From positions 170,086-234,085 of the forward strand of contig NZ_JAHKPS010000001.1 of assembly GCF_018860565.1 (NCBI RefSeq): DNA of 64,000 bases, written 5' to 3'. This document shows, piece by piece, positions 26,992 through 35,973 of the stretch (within the stretch, counting starts at the first letter, position 1; each line of letters begins with the position of its first letter). The position numbers and the translations under genes were made by a program. Source of the stretch: Winogradskyella psychrotolerans. Its GTDB lineage: Bacteria; Bacteroidota; Bacteroidia; Flavobacteriales; Flavobacteriaceae. Under the pieces are notes generated by a model. That model did no database searches. It was not told where the DNA came from and saw only the letters and a program-made list of their open reading frames with translations.

Positions 26992-27153
26992 ATGTTACGT
27001 TGGACAATCACATTCGTTATAATAGCAATCATAGCAGCCATCCTTGGATTCGGAGGAATAGCAGGAGCAGCGGCAGGAATAGCAAAAATTATCTTCTTTA
27101 TCTTTATAGTGCTTTTTGTACTATCTCTATTAAAAGGATTAATAAAGAAGTAA
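26992..27153 (+). CDS. DUF1328 (YtjA-type) small membrane protein
   Basis: A 53-residue frame from ATG at 26992 to TAA at 27151-27153. The sequence [20 protein letters not shown], then [18 protein letters not shown] and a KK end, is a textbook DUF1328/YtjA protein with two hydrophobic helices. It is followed by a good terminator. These small proteins are stress-linked; function unknown. Confidence 0.92.
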   Translation: MLRWTITFVIIAIIAAILGFGGIAGAAAGIAKIIFFIFIVLFVLSLLKGLIKK

Positions 27154-27178
27154 TATAGATTATATAGCATTTATAAAT

Positions 27179-27212
27179 AGCCTTGAGAAACATAAATCTC
27201 AAGGCTTTTTTT
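27179..27212 (+). terminator. Terminator after the DUF1328 gene
   Basis: A 10-bp perfect stem, AGCCTTGAGA and TCTCAAGGCT, with an 8-nt loop and a seven-T run, 26 bp after the stop codon. Confidence 0.93.
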
Positions 27213-27216
27213 GTTT

Positions 27217-27232
27217 TCACGGAAAACCGTGA
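27217..27232. promoter_or_regulatory. Inverted repeat TCACGG-AAAA-CCGTGA
   Basis: A perfect 6-4-6 inverted repeat about 93 bp upstream of the kinase -7 box. It resembles the repeat at 29906-29921 and may be the operator of the response regulator encoded here (inference). Confidence 0.4.
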
Positions 27233-27324
27233 TAATTAGCATTTTTGATGTATGTAGTATTGTAATATTAATGAAAACACAATAGTAATGCCGTCTAAGT
27301 TTAGATAATAGAATAGCAATATAT

Positions 27325-27332
27325 TACATTTG
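27325..27332 (+). promoter_or_regulatory. -7 box of the histidine kinase operon
   Basis: TACATTTG fits TAnnTTTG. It overlaps a possible TTG start at 27330, so translation must begin downstream, at ATG 27354. Confidence 0.55.
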
Positions 27333-27353
27333 TCAATAGATTTTATAGCAATA

Positions 27354-29246
27354 ATGCAAATTAGAAAAATAGTTTTTCTTGTGTTCGGGGTGATGTGCTT
27401 TCTAGGTTTTACTCAAGAAAAGCAGCACAATTTTAGGGCGTTTGGTCACCTGCCTAATGTTGTTAGCAATGATTTTTTTATAAAATTAAATGCAGCAGAA
27501 ACACCGCAAGTCCGATTTCAATATTTAGATACTATTGCACAGATTTACCTTAAATCAGGTCATGCAGATTCTTTAATGCATTATGGTAAATTGATGAAAA
27601 GTGAAGCGTTTTATAAAGATTCAACGTTTCAGGATCTTAAAGAGATTAAGCTTAGAGCTTTATATTTTGAAGGGGTTGCTGCTCAAAAAATGGGATTGTT
27701 AGATGAAGCTACAAGCTCGTATATTCAAGGTATTGAAACATCAACTCCTAAAGATTATATTCATAATTATTTAAAATTACAATTAGCAGAAACGTATTTG
27801 TTTAAAGGTGAATTTAACAAAGCTCAGGAGCTTTTAGAAGAATTACCACAAGCCTATACAAATGATGATTTCTATTTGAAAAATGTGGTGATAAAAAGCT
27901 TTTTTTTAATTCTACATAAAGATTATGATTTAGCAAAAACGATGATAGATAAAGCATTGTCTAAAGCGTTTATAGAAGATTACCAAAAGTTAAAACTAGA
28001 ATTACAACTCAATTTGGCTGAAATAGAGTTGAGGCAAGGTCATTACGAAACTCTAATTGATAGTTCAGAAGCCATAAAAACTGAAGCTTTAAATAATGGG
28101 TTTTACGATTTGTACATTGAAGCAATTTTAGATATTGGCTATGGCTATGCGATGTTAAACAACTACGACATTTCGCAAATGGCGTTAAGTACAGCCTATA
28201 TAAATACCATTCAGTGGAACCGTTTAGAATTGCAACAAAAAGTTATAGATGCATTAGCAAGACTTTATAATGCCAAAGAAGATTATAAAAACGCCTATAG
28301 TTTAATGACCCAATACCAAAGTGTTAGTAGGGAAATAGCACGTAAGCAAAATCAACGTTTGGTAAAAGATTTGGAACTTAAATACGAAACCTTAAAAAAG
28401 GAAAAAGAGATTGATAAATTACAAAAAGATCAAATATTAAAAGAAGCAGAAATTGAAAGACAAACAACAATAAAGTATGCTTTTTTAATAGGTTTTTTAA
28501 TCATTCTTATACCCGTTGTTTTATTGCTTGTGGTTTATTATCAAAAGCTACAAACGCAGAGTTTATTAAACAAGCAGCAAGAGGCTATAAATCAACAAGA
28601 AGTTAAGACCTTATTACAATCGCAGGAATTAGAATTGGCAAAAAATGCCATCGCAGTTCAATCTAAAGAACGCGAGCGAATCGCTAGAGAATTACACGAT
28701 AGTATAGGTGGTAATTTAGCAGGTATTAAATTAAAGATGAATAGTTTTGGTGACCATCAACCAGAATTTAGGCAGATTTTAAATCAGTTAGATATGACCT
28801 ATAATCAAGTGAGAGAGATTTCTCATAGTTTAATTCCAAAAGAATTCGAAGGGGCTGCTTTTACGGATTTGCTTAATAATTATGTAAACAGCCTAAGTGA
28901 CACTTCAGTAGATTTGCGCCTAGACGTTTTTCCTAAAGAGGCTATCAATGAAATTAATGTGTCTATTCAAGTTGCCTTATTTAATATTATAAAAGAATTA
29001 ATTACTAATGCTTTAAAACATGCTAAGGCCGAAGAAGTTAGTATACAGCTCACATCACTTCCCGAAGAAAAGAGTATAGAACTTATTTATGAAGACGATG
29101 GTATAGGATTCAATTTAAACGCTAATAATAAAGGCATAGGGCTACGTAATATTGAAACCAGAGTTGCCGATTTTAACGGAACAATTTCTATTAATACAGC
29201 TGAGAATAGAGGAACTGTAATAAGTATCAGTATACCACAAACATAA
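27354..29246 (+). CDS. TPR-containing sensor histidine kinase (NarL-type pair)
   Basis: 630 residues from ATG 27354, which gives a clean signal peptide (MQIRKIVFLVFGVMCFLGFTQ). Residues about 40-340 are periplasmic TPR-type helical repeats. A coiled coil (about 345-375), one membrane helix (about 378-398) and a second coiled coil follow. The HisKA_3 domain carries ERERIARELHDSIGGNLAG with the phosphorylated histidine H448. The ATPase domain has NIIKELITNALKHAKA (N box), EDDGIGFN (D box) and KGIGLRNIETRV (G box). The response regulator starts 3 bp later, so the two form a two-component system. The signal is unknown. Confidence 0.93.
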   Translation: MQIRKIVFLVFGVMCFLGFTQEKQHNFRAFGHLPNVVSNDFFIKLNAAETPQVRFQYLDTIAQIYLKSGHADSLMHYGKLMKSEAFYKDSTFQDLKEIKLRALYFEGVAAQKMGLLDEATSSYIQGIETSTPKDYIHNYLKLQLAETYLFKGEFNKAQELLEELPQAYTNDDFYLKNVVIKSFFLILHKDYDLAKTMIDKALSKAFIEDYQKLKLELQLNLAEIELRQGHYETLIDSSEAIKTEALNNGFYDLYIEAILDIGYGYAMLNNYDISQMALSTAYINTIQWNRLELQQKVIDALARLYNAKEDYKNAYSLMTQYQSVSREIARKQNQRLVKDLELKYETLKKEKEIDKLQKDQILKEAEIERQTTIKYAFLIGFLIILIPVVLLLVVYYQKLQTQSLLNKQQEAINQQEVKTLLQSQELELAKNAIAVQSKERERIARELHDSIGGNLAGIKLKMNSFGDHQPEFRQILNQLDMTYNQVREISHSLIPKEFEGAAFTDLLNNYVNSLSDTSVDLRLDVFPKEAINEINVSIQVALFNIIKELITNALKHAKAEEVSIQLTSLPEEKSIELIYEDDGIGFNLNANNKGIGLRNIETRVADFNGTISINTAENRGTVISISIPQT

Positions 29247-29249
29247 TTT

Positions 29250-29897
29250 ATGAAAACACCATTTTCTATAATAATTGCAGACGATCATGCTATGTTTTTA
29301 GATGGCTTGACGAGTATTTTAGCAGAAGAAAAATCCATCAATATTATTCTTACAGCAAAAACAGGGACACAGGTTTTAAAGTATATAAGAATTAATACAG
29401 ATCAAAAAGTAGATTTAGTTATTACAGATATAAATATGCCAGAAATGGATGGTGTAGAGCTCAATGCTGTAATAAAAGAAGAGTTTCCACACATCAAAAC
29501 CCTTGTGGTTAGCATGCTTGAAGATGCTAAAAAAATAAAAACACTTACCGAAGCTAATGCAAATGGATATATTTCTAAAAATGCAGAAAAGACAGAGTTA
29601 TTAAAAGCTATTAAATCTATTTTAGGAGGTCAAAATTACTTTTCACCTCACATTAAGCAGATCCTAATGGAAGCTATGTTTTCTGCTAAATCTGAACCTG
29701 AAATTTCATTAAGTAAACGAGAAACGGAAGTCTTAAAACTCATCGCACAAGAGTATACAACTCAAGAAATTGCAGACCAGTTGTTTTTAAGTAAGCATAC
29801 TATTGAAAGTTATCGTAAAAACCTTATCTCTAAGCTAGGAGTACGCAATTTGGCAGGTCTTACGCGTTATGCCGTAGAAAAAGGAATGCTTAAATAA
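29250..29897 (+). CDS. LuxR/NarL-type response regulator
   Basis: 215 residues. The receiver domain (1-125) has the acidic pair D11/D12, the phospho-acceptor D60 in VITDINMPEMDG, the switch residue region VVSML and K110-type region NGYISKNAEKTE. The LuxR-type helix-turn-helix (about 148-210) reads LSKRETEVLKLIAQEYTTQEIADQLFLSKHTIESYRKNL. Cognate kinase is upstream. Its targets may include its own operon and the downstream membrane gene, both preceded by inverted repeats with an AAAA centre. Confidence 0.94.
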   Translation: MKTPFSIIIADDHAMFLDGLTSILAEEKSINIILTAKTGTQVLKYIRINTDQKVDLVITDINMPEMDGVELNAVIKEEFPHIKTLVVSMLEDAKKIKTLTEANANGYISKNAEKTELLKAIKSILGGQNYFSPHIKQILMEAMFSAKSEPEISLSKRETEVLKLIAQEYTTQEIADQLFLSKHTIESYRKNLISKLGVRNLAGLTRYAVEKGMLK

Positions 29898-29905
29898 TAT
29901 CTTTA

Positions 29906-29921
29906 TCCCTGAAAACAGGGT
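29906..29921. promoter_or_regulatory. Inverted repeat CCCTG-AAAA-CAGGG
   Basis: A 5-4-5 inverted repeat just after the response regulator and about 87 bp before the next start codon. It has no T-run and so is a poor terminator; its geometry matches the repeat at 27217-27232. Confidence 0.35.
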
Positions 29922-30006
29922 AAGCACTTTTACTAGTTACCGTCTGTTTTGCACTGGCTTGTTTATTGAAATTTGCATCATAATTAATCACTAAAAATTA
30001 AACATT

Positions 30007-30429
30007 ATGATTTACGGAATTTCATTAATTCTTTTGAGCATTATTGCAGTGCCATCACTTATTTTATCAAAAAAACCTAACGCACAAGAACTGTTAGACA
30101 AAGTAGCACCTTACCAAGGTTGGATAGGTATTGTCTTTTGCTTTTTTGGAGTTTGGGGAATTATTTCTGCCTTTCTTAATATGGGCTGGTTATCAGTAGC
30201 ACCAATTTGGTGGATAACCTTATTAGCAGGAAGCTTTGTAGAAGCTGCACTTGGGTTTATGCTTGGCTTTGGTATGATAAACAAATTATTGCTAAGTAAA
30301 AACGAAGCTGCAAAGGAAAAAGCGGCCAAAATAAGAGAAACATTAGCACCCAAATTAGGTAAATTAGGTATTCTAGGCCTTGTAGTTGGAGGTTGGATGA
30401 TTGCTGCTTCTTTTATGTTTACAGTATAA
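30007..30429 (+). CDS. Integral membrane protein of unknown function
   Basis: 140 residues with four hydrophobic helices (about 2-20, 38-60, 66-92 and 117-138) and a polar loop with [15 protein letters not shown]. No family recognised. The gene follows the two-component system and precedes the SIMPL protein, with which it may be co-transcribed (30-bp gap). A near-consensus GAAATTTG at 29968-29975 could be its -7 box. Confidence 0.78.
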   Translation: MIYGISLILLSIIAVPSLILSKKPNAQELLDKVAPYQGWIGIVFCFFGVWGIISAFLNMGWLSVAPIWWITLLAGSFVEAALGFMLGFGMINKLLLSKNEAAKEKAAKIRETLAPKLGKLGILGLVVGGWMIAASFMFTV

Positions 30430-30459
30430 CCACTATAATTCAAACCACTATATTTTATT

Positions 30460-31071
30460 ATGAAACCTATTATTTTAATACTCATGCTATGTGCTTCAGT
30501 ATATGCAAAAGCACAGCAAATAACACCAGAAAGATCAATTACAGTTCATGGTACAGTAGAAAAACCATTAGATGATGTAATGTACAAAACAGAAGTCACC
30601 TTGTCATTAGAAAAAGGCTATTATGGCGATGGTCCATATAAAACTTTAGACGAGTTGTTGGCTAAGTATTACGAAGAGGTTAAAAGTCTAAACATTGATA
30701 CTTCAAAGTTTATAAGGGATGATTTGGCTTTTGCGGCAATGGGTTATAGAACTGAGGGAACTGTTCTTAGATATGAAACCAAGAGCAAAAAAGATATTTT
30801 AAAACTTACTAATATAAAAATGTCTCAGGTCATGCCTTCTTATGTTCAGGTTAAATCTAAAATATTTGATGCAGAGATTAAGTTATTAACTCAAAAAGCT
30901 CTGGAAAATGCACGCAAAAATGCAGAATTACTTGCGGAAGTTTCAGGAGAGGAAATAGATAAATTATTTTCTATAAGTAGTTACGATTTAGGAGAGGAGT
31001 CGTATTGGAGAGCTGCAAATTCTGGCACGGAATATCTTAGATTAACCGTTGTGTATACATTAAAAGACTAA
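30460..31071 (+). CDS. SIMPL domain (DUF541-like) secreted protein
   Basis: 203 residues: signal peptide (MKPIILILMLCASVYAKAQQ), then ITPERSITVHGTVEKPLDDVMYKTEVTLSL, the first strand of the SIMPL fold, and a C-terminal part KALENARKNAELLAEVSGEEIDKLFSISSYD that matches the family's helix-strand end. Periplasmic; members of the family are linked to stress and surface binding. Function here is not known. Confidence 0.82.
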   Translation: MKPIILILMLCASVYAKAQQITPERSITVHGTVEKPLDDVMYKTEVTLSLEKGYYGDGPYKTLDELLAKYYEEVKSLNIDTSKFIRDDLAFAAMGYRTEGTVLRYETKSKKDILKLTNIKMSQVMPSYVQVKSKIFDAEIKLLTQKALENARKNAELLAEVSGEEIDKLFSISSYDLGEESYWRAANSGTEYLRLTVVYTLKD

Positions 31072-31093
31072 TATTTAGTTTTTATTTAGGGGT

Positions 31094-31143
31094 AAAGTCT
31101 GCGTTACATTATTTTAAAAGATGTGCGCAGGCTTTATATATTT
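31094..31143 (+). terminator. Probable terminator after the SIMPL gene
   Basis: A 10-bp stem AAAGTCTGCG with CGCAGGCTTT and an inner ACAT/ATGT pairing, followed by an imperfect T-rich tail. Confidence 0.5.
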
Positions 31144-31165
31144 TAAAATTTTTACCGTTTGAGTT

Positions 31166-31645
31166 TTATTCTATACGTTTATAATTTTCAGAATAAATAC
31201 GATTACCATCTTCATCTAACTCAATTTGTTGAAAACGATTGTTCTGTAATTGTAATTCAAATTTAAACGCTTTTTTTTCAGCAATCACCTCATTCATTAC
31301 CGCAGATCCAAAATCTAAAACCTCAGTAAGAGTATCATCTTTATACTTATAAGTACCATACCCAAACCATTCAGAAGAATCTGCAGGTTTATGTTTACAC
31401 CACATGACTTTTGTGTCTGTATACATTTTTAATTGTCTAGAGCTTGAAGATGTATTAAAAGAATCTACAACCACATTATCTTTATAATTATAAAATCCAA
31501 CTAATTCCCATGTGCCTTTGAGATTTTTGCTGTTTTTATCAATAATTTCCTCAACTTCAACAGCTGTTGTAGTCTTTTCGGGTTGGTCATTACAAGAAGA
31601 TATAAACACCAATGCAAGGCTTAAAACTAAAATTTTACGCGACAT
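31166..31645 (-). CDS. Lipocalin-like lipoprotein
   Basis: Starting at the ATG at 31645 gives a lipoprotein signal ending ISSC (Cys18) and 159 residues; an upstream ATG at 31672 would add nine residues before it. KNLKGTWELVGFYNYKDNVVVDSF, then YGTYKYKDDTLTEVLDFGSA, suggests a small beta-barrel of the lipocalin-like kind. Isolated gene, divergent from trxB. Function unknown. Confidence 0.72.
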   Translation of the reverse strand: MSRKILVLSLALVFISSCNDQPEKTTTAVEVEEIIDKNSKNLKGTWELVGFYNYKDNVVVDSFNTSSSSRQLKMYTDTKVMWCKHKPADSSEWFGYGTYKYKDDTLTEVLDFGSAVMNEVIAEKKAFKFELQLQNNRFQQIELDEDGNRIYSENYKRIE

Positions 31646-31775
31646 AATTTCTTGGATTTTACTATTAAACACCTTTAAATTACGAAATTATGAGTAAAAG
31701 AAGCCATGATTTAAAATATTTATGATACTATAATTACTGTTAATAACTTCTATGTAAGGATTTATACAAAAAACC

Positions 31776-31783
31776 TACTTTTG
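31776..31783 (+). promoter_or_regulatory. -7 box of the trxB promoter
   Basis: TACTTTTG fits TAnnTTTG, 23 bp before the trxB start codon. Confidence 0.5.
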
Positions 31784-31806
31784 TTTTACGTAATAAAATA
31801 CATAAT

Positions 31807-32790
31807 ATGTCTGATACAATTGAAAAAGTAAAGTGTTTAATTATAGGTTCTGGCCCAGCAGGTTACACAGCTGCAATTTATGCGTCAAGAGCTAATATGT
31901 TTCCTGTTTTATACCAAGGAGAGCAGCCTGGTGGTCAATTAACAACTACCAATGAAGTTGAGAATTTTCCTGGATACCCAGAAGGAATTACGGGACCAGA
32001 AATGATGATTGAGCTACAAAAGCAAGCAGAACGCTTTGGTACTGATGTGCGCCATGGTTGGATAACTAAAGTAGATTTTTCAGGAGATGTTCATAAAGTT
32101 TGGGTAAATGAAGAGAAAGAAATTCATGCAGATACTATTATTATTTCTACTGGAGCATCTGCAAAATATTTAGGTTTACCTTCTGAACAAAAATATTTAA
32201 AATTAGGAGGCGGTGTTTCTGCTTGTGCTGTTTGTGATGGTTTCTTTTATAGAAATCAAGAGGTAGTAATTGTAGGAGCTGGAGATTCTGCTTGTGAAGA
32301 AGCTCACTACTTATCTAAACTTTGTAAAAAAGTAACCATGTTGGTAAGACGTGATGAATTTAGAGCCTCTAAAATCATGGCACAACGTGTAAAGAATACT
32401 GAAAATATTGAAATACTTTTCAACACTGAAACGGATGAGGTTTTAGGTGACGGACAAGTGGTTACAGGAGTTAGAGTCTATAACAACAAAACCAATGAAA
32501 AACACGATATTGAAGCTACAGGATTCTTTGTAGCAATTGGTCATAAACCCAATACAGATATTTTTAAAGACTTTTTAGATTTAGACGAAACAGGTTATAT
32601 TATCAACGCAAAACCAGGGACAAGTAAAACCAATGTAGAGGGGGTTTTTGTAAGTGGAGATGCTGCAGACCATGTGTACAGACAGGCTATTACTGCTGCT
32701 GGAACAGGCTGTATGGCTGCTTTAGATGCTGAACGTTATTTGGCAGCTAAAGATTCTGATTTTGAGGTGGCTACTTCTAGTTACAATTAA
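31807..32790 (+). CDS. trxB: Thioredoxin-disulfide reductase
   Basis: NADPH-dependent flavoenzyme that reduces thioredoxin. 327 residues. FAD motif LIIGSGPAGYTAAIYASRA at about 11-29, redox-active pair C140-AV-C143 in SACAVCDGFF, NADPH motif IVGAGDSACEEAHYLS, and the C-terminal FAD motif GVFVSGDAADHVYRQAITAAGTGCMAALDAE. All parts of the family are present. It is followed 15 bp later by a lipoprotein gene that may be read through from the same promoter. Confidence 0.97.
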   Translation: MSDTIEKVKCLIIGSGPAGYTAAIYASRANMFPVLYQGEQPGGQLTTTNEVENFPGYPEGITGPEMMIELQKQAERFGTDVRHGWITKVDFSGDVHKVWVNEEKEIHADTIIISTGASAKYLGLPSEQKYLKLGGGVSACAVCDGFFYRNQEVVIVGAGDSACEEAHYLSKLCKKVTMLVRRDEFRASKIMAQRVKNTENIEILFNTETDEVLGDGQVVTGVRVYNNKTNEKHDIEATGFFVAIGHKPNTDIFKDFLDLDETGYIINAKPGTSKTNVEGVFVSGDAADHVYRQAITAAGTGCMAALDAERYLAAKDSDFEVATSSYN

Positions 32791-32805
32791 ATAAAAGTAA
32801 GCTTA

Positions 32806-33210
32806 ATGAAGAAATACTTATTAGGTGCGTTTGTATTTTTAATTTTGGTATCGTGCTCAAGTGATGACAGTACTGATAATGCAAATAATTCATTACTAAT
32901 AGGAACATGGACAGGTGTCTCTAGTGTTTTTAATGGGAGTAATATAGGTGTTCCTGATAGTAATACAGTGAAATTTACATCTAACAATCGCGTTGAATTT
33001 ATATATGGAGGTTTCGGAATTAATGGAGAAAATATATCTGAATTTGGAAGCTGGACTAAAAATGAAACCATACTTACAATAACTTGGGATGACTCAGAAG
33101 CTGGTTTAGAAGCTTATGTTTTAGAAGTTAATGAGCTAACTGAATCTACTTTAAAGTGGACAACTAATATAAGTGGAGAAGGAACGCTAGTTGAAACATA
33201 CCAACGTTAG
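32806..33210 (+). CDS. Lipocalin-like lipoprotein
   Basis: 134 residues with lipobox LVSC (Cys17, then SSDDS). The body reads LLIGTWTGVSSVFNGSN, FTSNNRVEFIYGG, EFGSWTKNETILTITWD, a repeated-strand pattern of the lipocalin-like family. Distinct from the lipoprotein at 31166 but probably of the same fold. A strong terminator follows. Confidence 0.75.
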   Translation: MKKYLLGAFVFLILVSCSSDDSTDNANNSLLIGTWTGVSSVFNGSNIGVPDSNTVKFTSNNRVEFIYGGFGINGENISEFGSWTKNETILTITWDDSEAGLEAYVLEVNELTESTLKWTTNISGEGTLVETYQR

Positions 33211-33239
33211 AATAAGTTATTATTACAATCTTAATAACT

Positions 33240-33273
33240 AAAAGCCGAAGCAAATAAACTTCGGCTTTTTTTT
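33240..33273 (+). terminator. Terminator after trxB and the lipoprotein gene
   Basis: AAAGCCGAAG and CTTCGGCTTT form a 10-bp stem with an 8-nt loop and a T-run of eight or more. Confidence 0.93.
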
Positions 33274-33393
33274 ATGCAAAATTTTAAAATACCTTAAGCG
33301 TTTATTTTTTGTAAGAAATAATTGATGTATGACTTTTGTCATAAATTAAAATGCTTTTTATGTAAATCTTTGCACAAACATAAAAACGCAACT

Positions 33394-33984
33394 ATGAAAC
33401 ATTCAATTAAATTTCCGGTATTTTTTCTAACAGTATTTTTAAGCAGTCTTTTTTCTTTTCAGGTTGCTTTATCTCAAAATTATATCTTAAATAATAATGC
33501 TTCAGTTCTAGAAGTTCATGGTACATCTTCTTTACACGATTGGACCTTAGAAACAGAAAAGCAATCAGGTAAAATTGTTATTGCGCAATCAGGAGATTTA
33601 GAAATTAAAACTTTAAGTTTTTCTGTAGAAGCAGAGAGTCTTAAAAGTGGAAAATCTTCAATGGACAAAAACACTTATAAAGCTTTAAAAACAGAAGATT
33701 ATAAGACTATGACTTTTGACCTTGTTTCGGTTAAAAAAGCAGAAAAGTTATCCGATAAATCGTTTAAAGTTTCTACAACAGGTAAAATGACTATTGCTGG
33801 TGTTACAAAAAATATGTCTATAGATATGATTCTAAAGCTAGAGGGAAATAAGGTTTTACTCAATGGCGAAAAATCATTTAAAATGACAGATTTTGGAATT
33901 GATCCACCTAAAGCATTATTAGGAACTATTAAAACAGGAGATGCAATTAAAATCGAATTCAAATCTGTATTCGAAACCAAATAA
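33394..33984 (+). CDS. YceI family secreted protein
   Basis: 196 residues from the ATG at 33394, which begins a clear signal peptide (MKHSIKFPVFFLTVFLSS...ALSQ); a longer frame to 33322 adds Cys/Lys-rich residues unlikely to be translated. VLEVHGTSSLHDWTLETEKQSG, then KSGKSSMDKNTYKALKTEDYKTMTFDL and GKMTIAGVTKNMSIDM are the lipocalin-like YceI fold, which binds isoprenoid lipids in known members. It is 38 bp upstream of a porin-like gene. Physiological role unknown. Confidence 0.9.
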   Translation: MKHSIKFPVFFLTVFLSSLFSFQVALSQNYILNNNASVLEVHGTSSLHDWTLETEKQSGKIVIAQSGDLEIKTLSFSVEAESLKSGKSSMDKNTYKALKTEDYKTMTFDLVSVKKAEKLSDKSFKVSTTGKMTIAGVTKNMSIDMILKLEGNKVLLNGEKSFKMTDFGIDPPKALLGTIKTGDAIKIEFKSVFETK

Positions 33985-34022
33985 TATAATTCAAAATCAA
34001 TTAAAAATTAAACCAATAAATT

Positions 34023-35300
34023 ATGAAATTAGCACTAAAACTTGTAAGCTTTATCATTGTATTGACAATGGGGTATTCTTTATCTGCACAGACAAAAAAT
34101 AAAAGAGACTTCGATAATTACAGGCAACCAGATCAACGAGGTATCAATGTTTTTGAGGCAAAAAAAGATACAATCACTTCTTTTGAAGACTTGTATGTTA
34201 GAATTGGAGGTTCATTTGCTCTTCAATACCAAGCGTTAAATAACGAAAATTCAGGTACATTACCTTTAGCAGAAGTAGGTAGCAACTTTAACTTAGCAAC
34301 AGCTAATTTAGATTTAGATGTAGCGCTGTATGATGGTGTAAGTATGCATTTAAGAACGTATTTGTCTTCTAGACATCACCATGAGCCTTATGTAAAAGGG
34401 GGTTATTTTAAAATAGACAAATTAGATTTTATTAGAGAAGGTTTTATGGAAGACCTAATGAAGCATACAACGATTAAAATTGGACATATGGAAAACAACT
34501 ATGGTGATGCGCATTTTAGAAGAAGTGATAATGCACAAGCACTATACAACCCATTTGTTGGAAACTTAATAATGGATTCTTTTACAACAGAAGTTGGAGC
34601 AGAAGTGTATTACACAACAGATATGGGACTTTTTGGTATGATAGGATTTACTAATGGTAAATTAAACCAAAGTACAACTGTATCTGATGGAACAACAGGT
34701 GGTGCTGCTTTTTTAGCAAAGTTAGGTTACGATAAACAAATCAATGATGATTTTAGATTCAGATTAACAGGATCTTTATATAATACAGGATATGCACCAA
34801 ATGTATATTTATATTCTGCAGATAGAGCAGGTTCTAGATATTATAATATTATGCAAGATGCTACTGCAACTAATGATAATTTTAGATCTGGACGTTTTGA
34901 TCCTGGATTCAAAAATCAAATTACTGCAATTATGATTAATCCATTTGTGAAATATGGTGGATTAGAAGTATTTGGTACGATTGAAGTAACATCAGGTAAA
35001 GCATTAGCAGAAACAGACAGAAGAGATGCTAACCAATATGCAGGTGAAGTTATTTACAGATTTGGAGAAACTGAAAATGTGTTTTTAGGGGCACGTTACA
35101 ATACTGTAAGTGCTGAATTAGCTGGTGGTAAAGACGTAAGTGTTGATAGATTTCAATTAGGAGCAGGTTGGTTTTTAACTAAGAATGTTCTGATGAAAGC
35201 AGAGTACGTAAGCCAAAGTTATAACGATTACCCAGCAGGAGACCTTCTTGAAGATGGTAAATTTGATGGAGTTATACTTGAAGCTGTAATTAGTTTCTAA
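34023..35300 (+). CDS. Porin-like outer-membrane beta-barrel protein
   Basis: 425 residues with a signal peptide (to about 22, SLSAQ) and a series of alternating strands typical of a monomeric or trimeric barrel: LYVRIGGSFALQYQAL, NLDLDVALYDGVSMHLRTYLSSR, TTIKIGHMENNYGDAHFRRSDN, and a C-terminal strand ending in F (LEAVISF). The GHMENNYGDAHFRR segment resembles carbohydrate/phosphate-selective-porin-type proteins. Lies between two YceI genes. Substrate unknown. Confidence 0.78.
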   Translation: MKLALKLVSFIIVLTMGYSLSAQTKNKRDFDNYRQPDQRGINVFEAKKDTITSFEDLYVRIGGSFALQYQALNNENSGTLPLAEVGSNFNLATANLDLDVALYDGVSMHLRTYLSSRHHHEPYVKGGYFKIDKLDFIREGFMEDLMKHTTIKIGHMENNYGDAHFRRSDNAQALYNPFVGNLIMDSFTTEVGAEVYYTTDMGLFGMIGFTNGKLNQSTTVSDGTTGGAAFLAKLGYDKQINDDFRFRLTGSLYNTGYAPNVYLYSADRAGSRYYNIMQDATATNDNFRSGRFDPGFKNQITAIMINPFVKYGGLEVFGTIEVTSGKALAETDRRDANQYAGEVIYRFGETENVFLGARYNTVSAELAGGKDVSVDRFQLGAGWFLTKNVLMKAEYVSQSYNDYPAGDLLEDGKFDGVILEAVISF

Positions 35301-35315
35301 GTACTAATAAATAAA

Positions 35316-35352
35316 AAGGCCTTTGTCATTACGATAGAGGCCTTGTTTTTTT
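35316..35352 (+). terminator. Terminator between the porin-like and second YceI genes
   Basis: AAGGCCT and AGGCCTT form a 7-bp stem with a 15-nt loop, then a run of T. Confidence 0.8.
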
Positions 35353-35362
35353 ACCTTTAGTT

Positions 35363-35956
35363 ATGCTTAAGACATTATCATATATAATTTTATTTTTTTT
35401 TGGATCTGCGAGCTTTATTCCTAAAATGGACGTGTCTAAATTTAAGGAGTCTACTATAAACCTTTCTTCAGAAAGTTATCTGAAAATTAAAGGAAAAACG
35501 AATGTCAGTACTTTTGAATGTCAGTTTGATATGACTGCCATTTCAGAAGCTATTAATATTACATACAAAGATGAAGATAGTATCGTTAAGTTTAACGATA
35601 CCAAACTAATACTTCCTAATTTAGAGTTTAACTGTGGAGGTAAGGCTATTAATAAAGATTTTAATAAATTACTTAATACCGAAGAATTTCCGGAAATAAC
35701 ACTCAAGTTAAAAAAGCTTTCTAAATCTAAAACAAAAGCAAACTCTATTACAGCAACTATAGAAATTAACATTAGCAATATCGTAAACACTTATACGATT
35801 CCTATTTCTGTAATTAATAATAACGATTTACATGTAAGTGGAGTAATGCCTTTAGATATCAATGATTTTAGTTTAACTGCACCAACAAAAATGTTAGGTA
35901 TGGTAAAAGTTTCACCTAAAATAGAGATTCAGTTTTCTCTTAAAATACTAGAGTAG
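35363..35956 (+). CDS. YceI-like protein
   Basis: 197 residues: signal/anchor segment (MLKTLSYIILFFFGSASF), then YLKIKGKTNVSTFECQFDM, LPNLEFNCGGKAINKDFNKLLNTEEFPEITLKL and a C-terminal DINDFSLTAPTKMLGMVKVSPKIEIQFSL. This is the YceI pattern, more divergent than the copy at 33394. Its start is only about 10 bp after the terminator of the porin-like gene, so expression may rely on read-through or on a promoter inside the terminator region. Confidence 0.82.
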   Translation: MLKTLSYIILFFFGSASFIPKMDVSKFKESTINLSSESYLKIKGKTNVSTFECQFDMTAISEAINITYKDEDSIVKFNDTKLILPNLEFNCGGKAINKDFNKLLNTEEFPEITLKLKKLSKSKTKANSITATIEINISNIVNTYTIPISVINNNDLHVSGVMPLDINDFSLTAPTKMLGMVKVSPKIEIQFSLKILE

Positions 35957-35973
35957 AGCCTTAGTAGTCTTAT

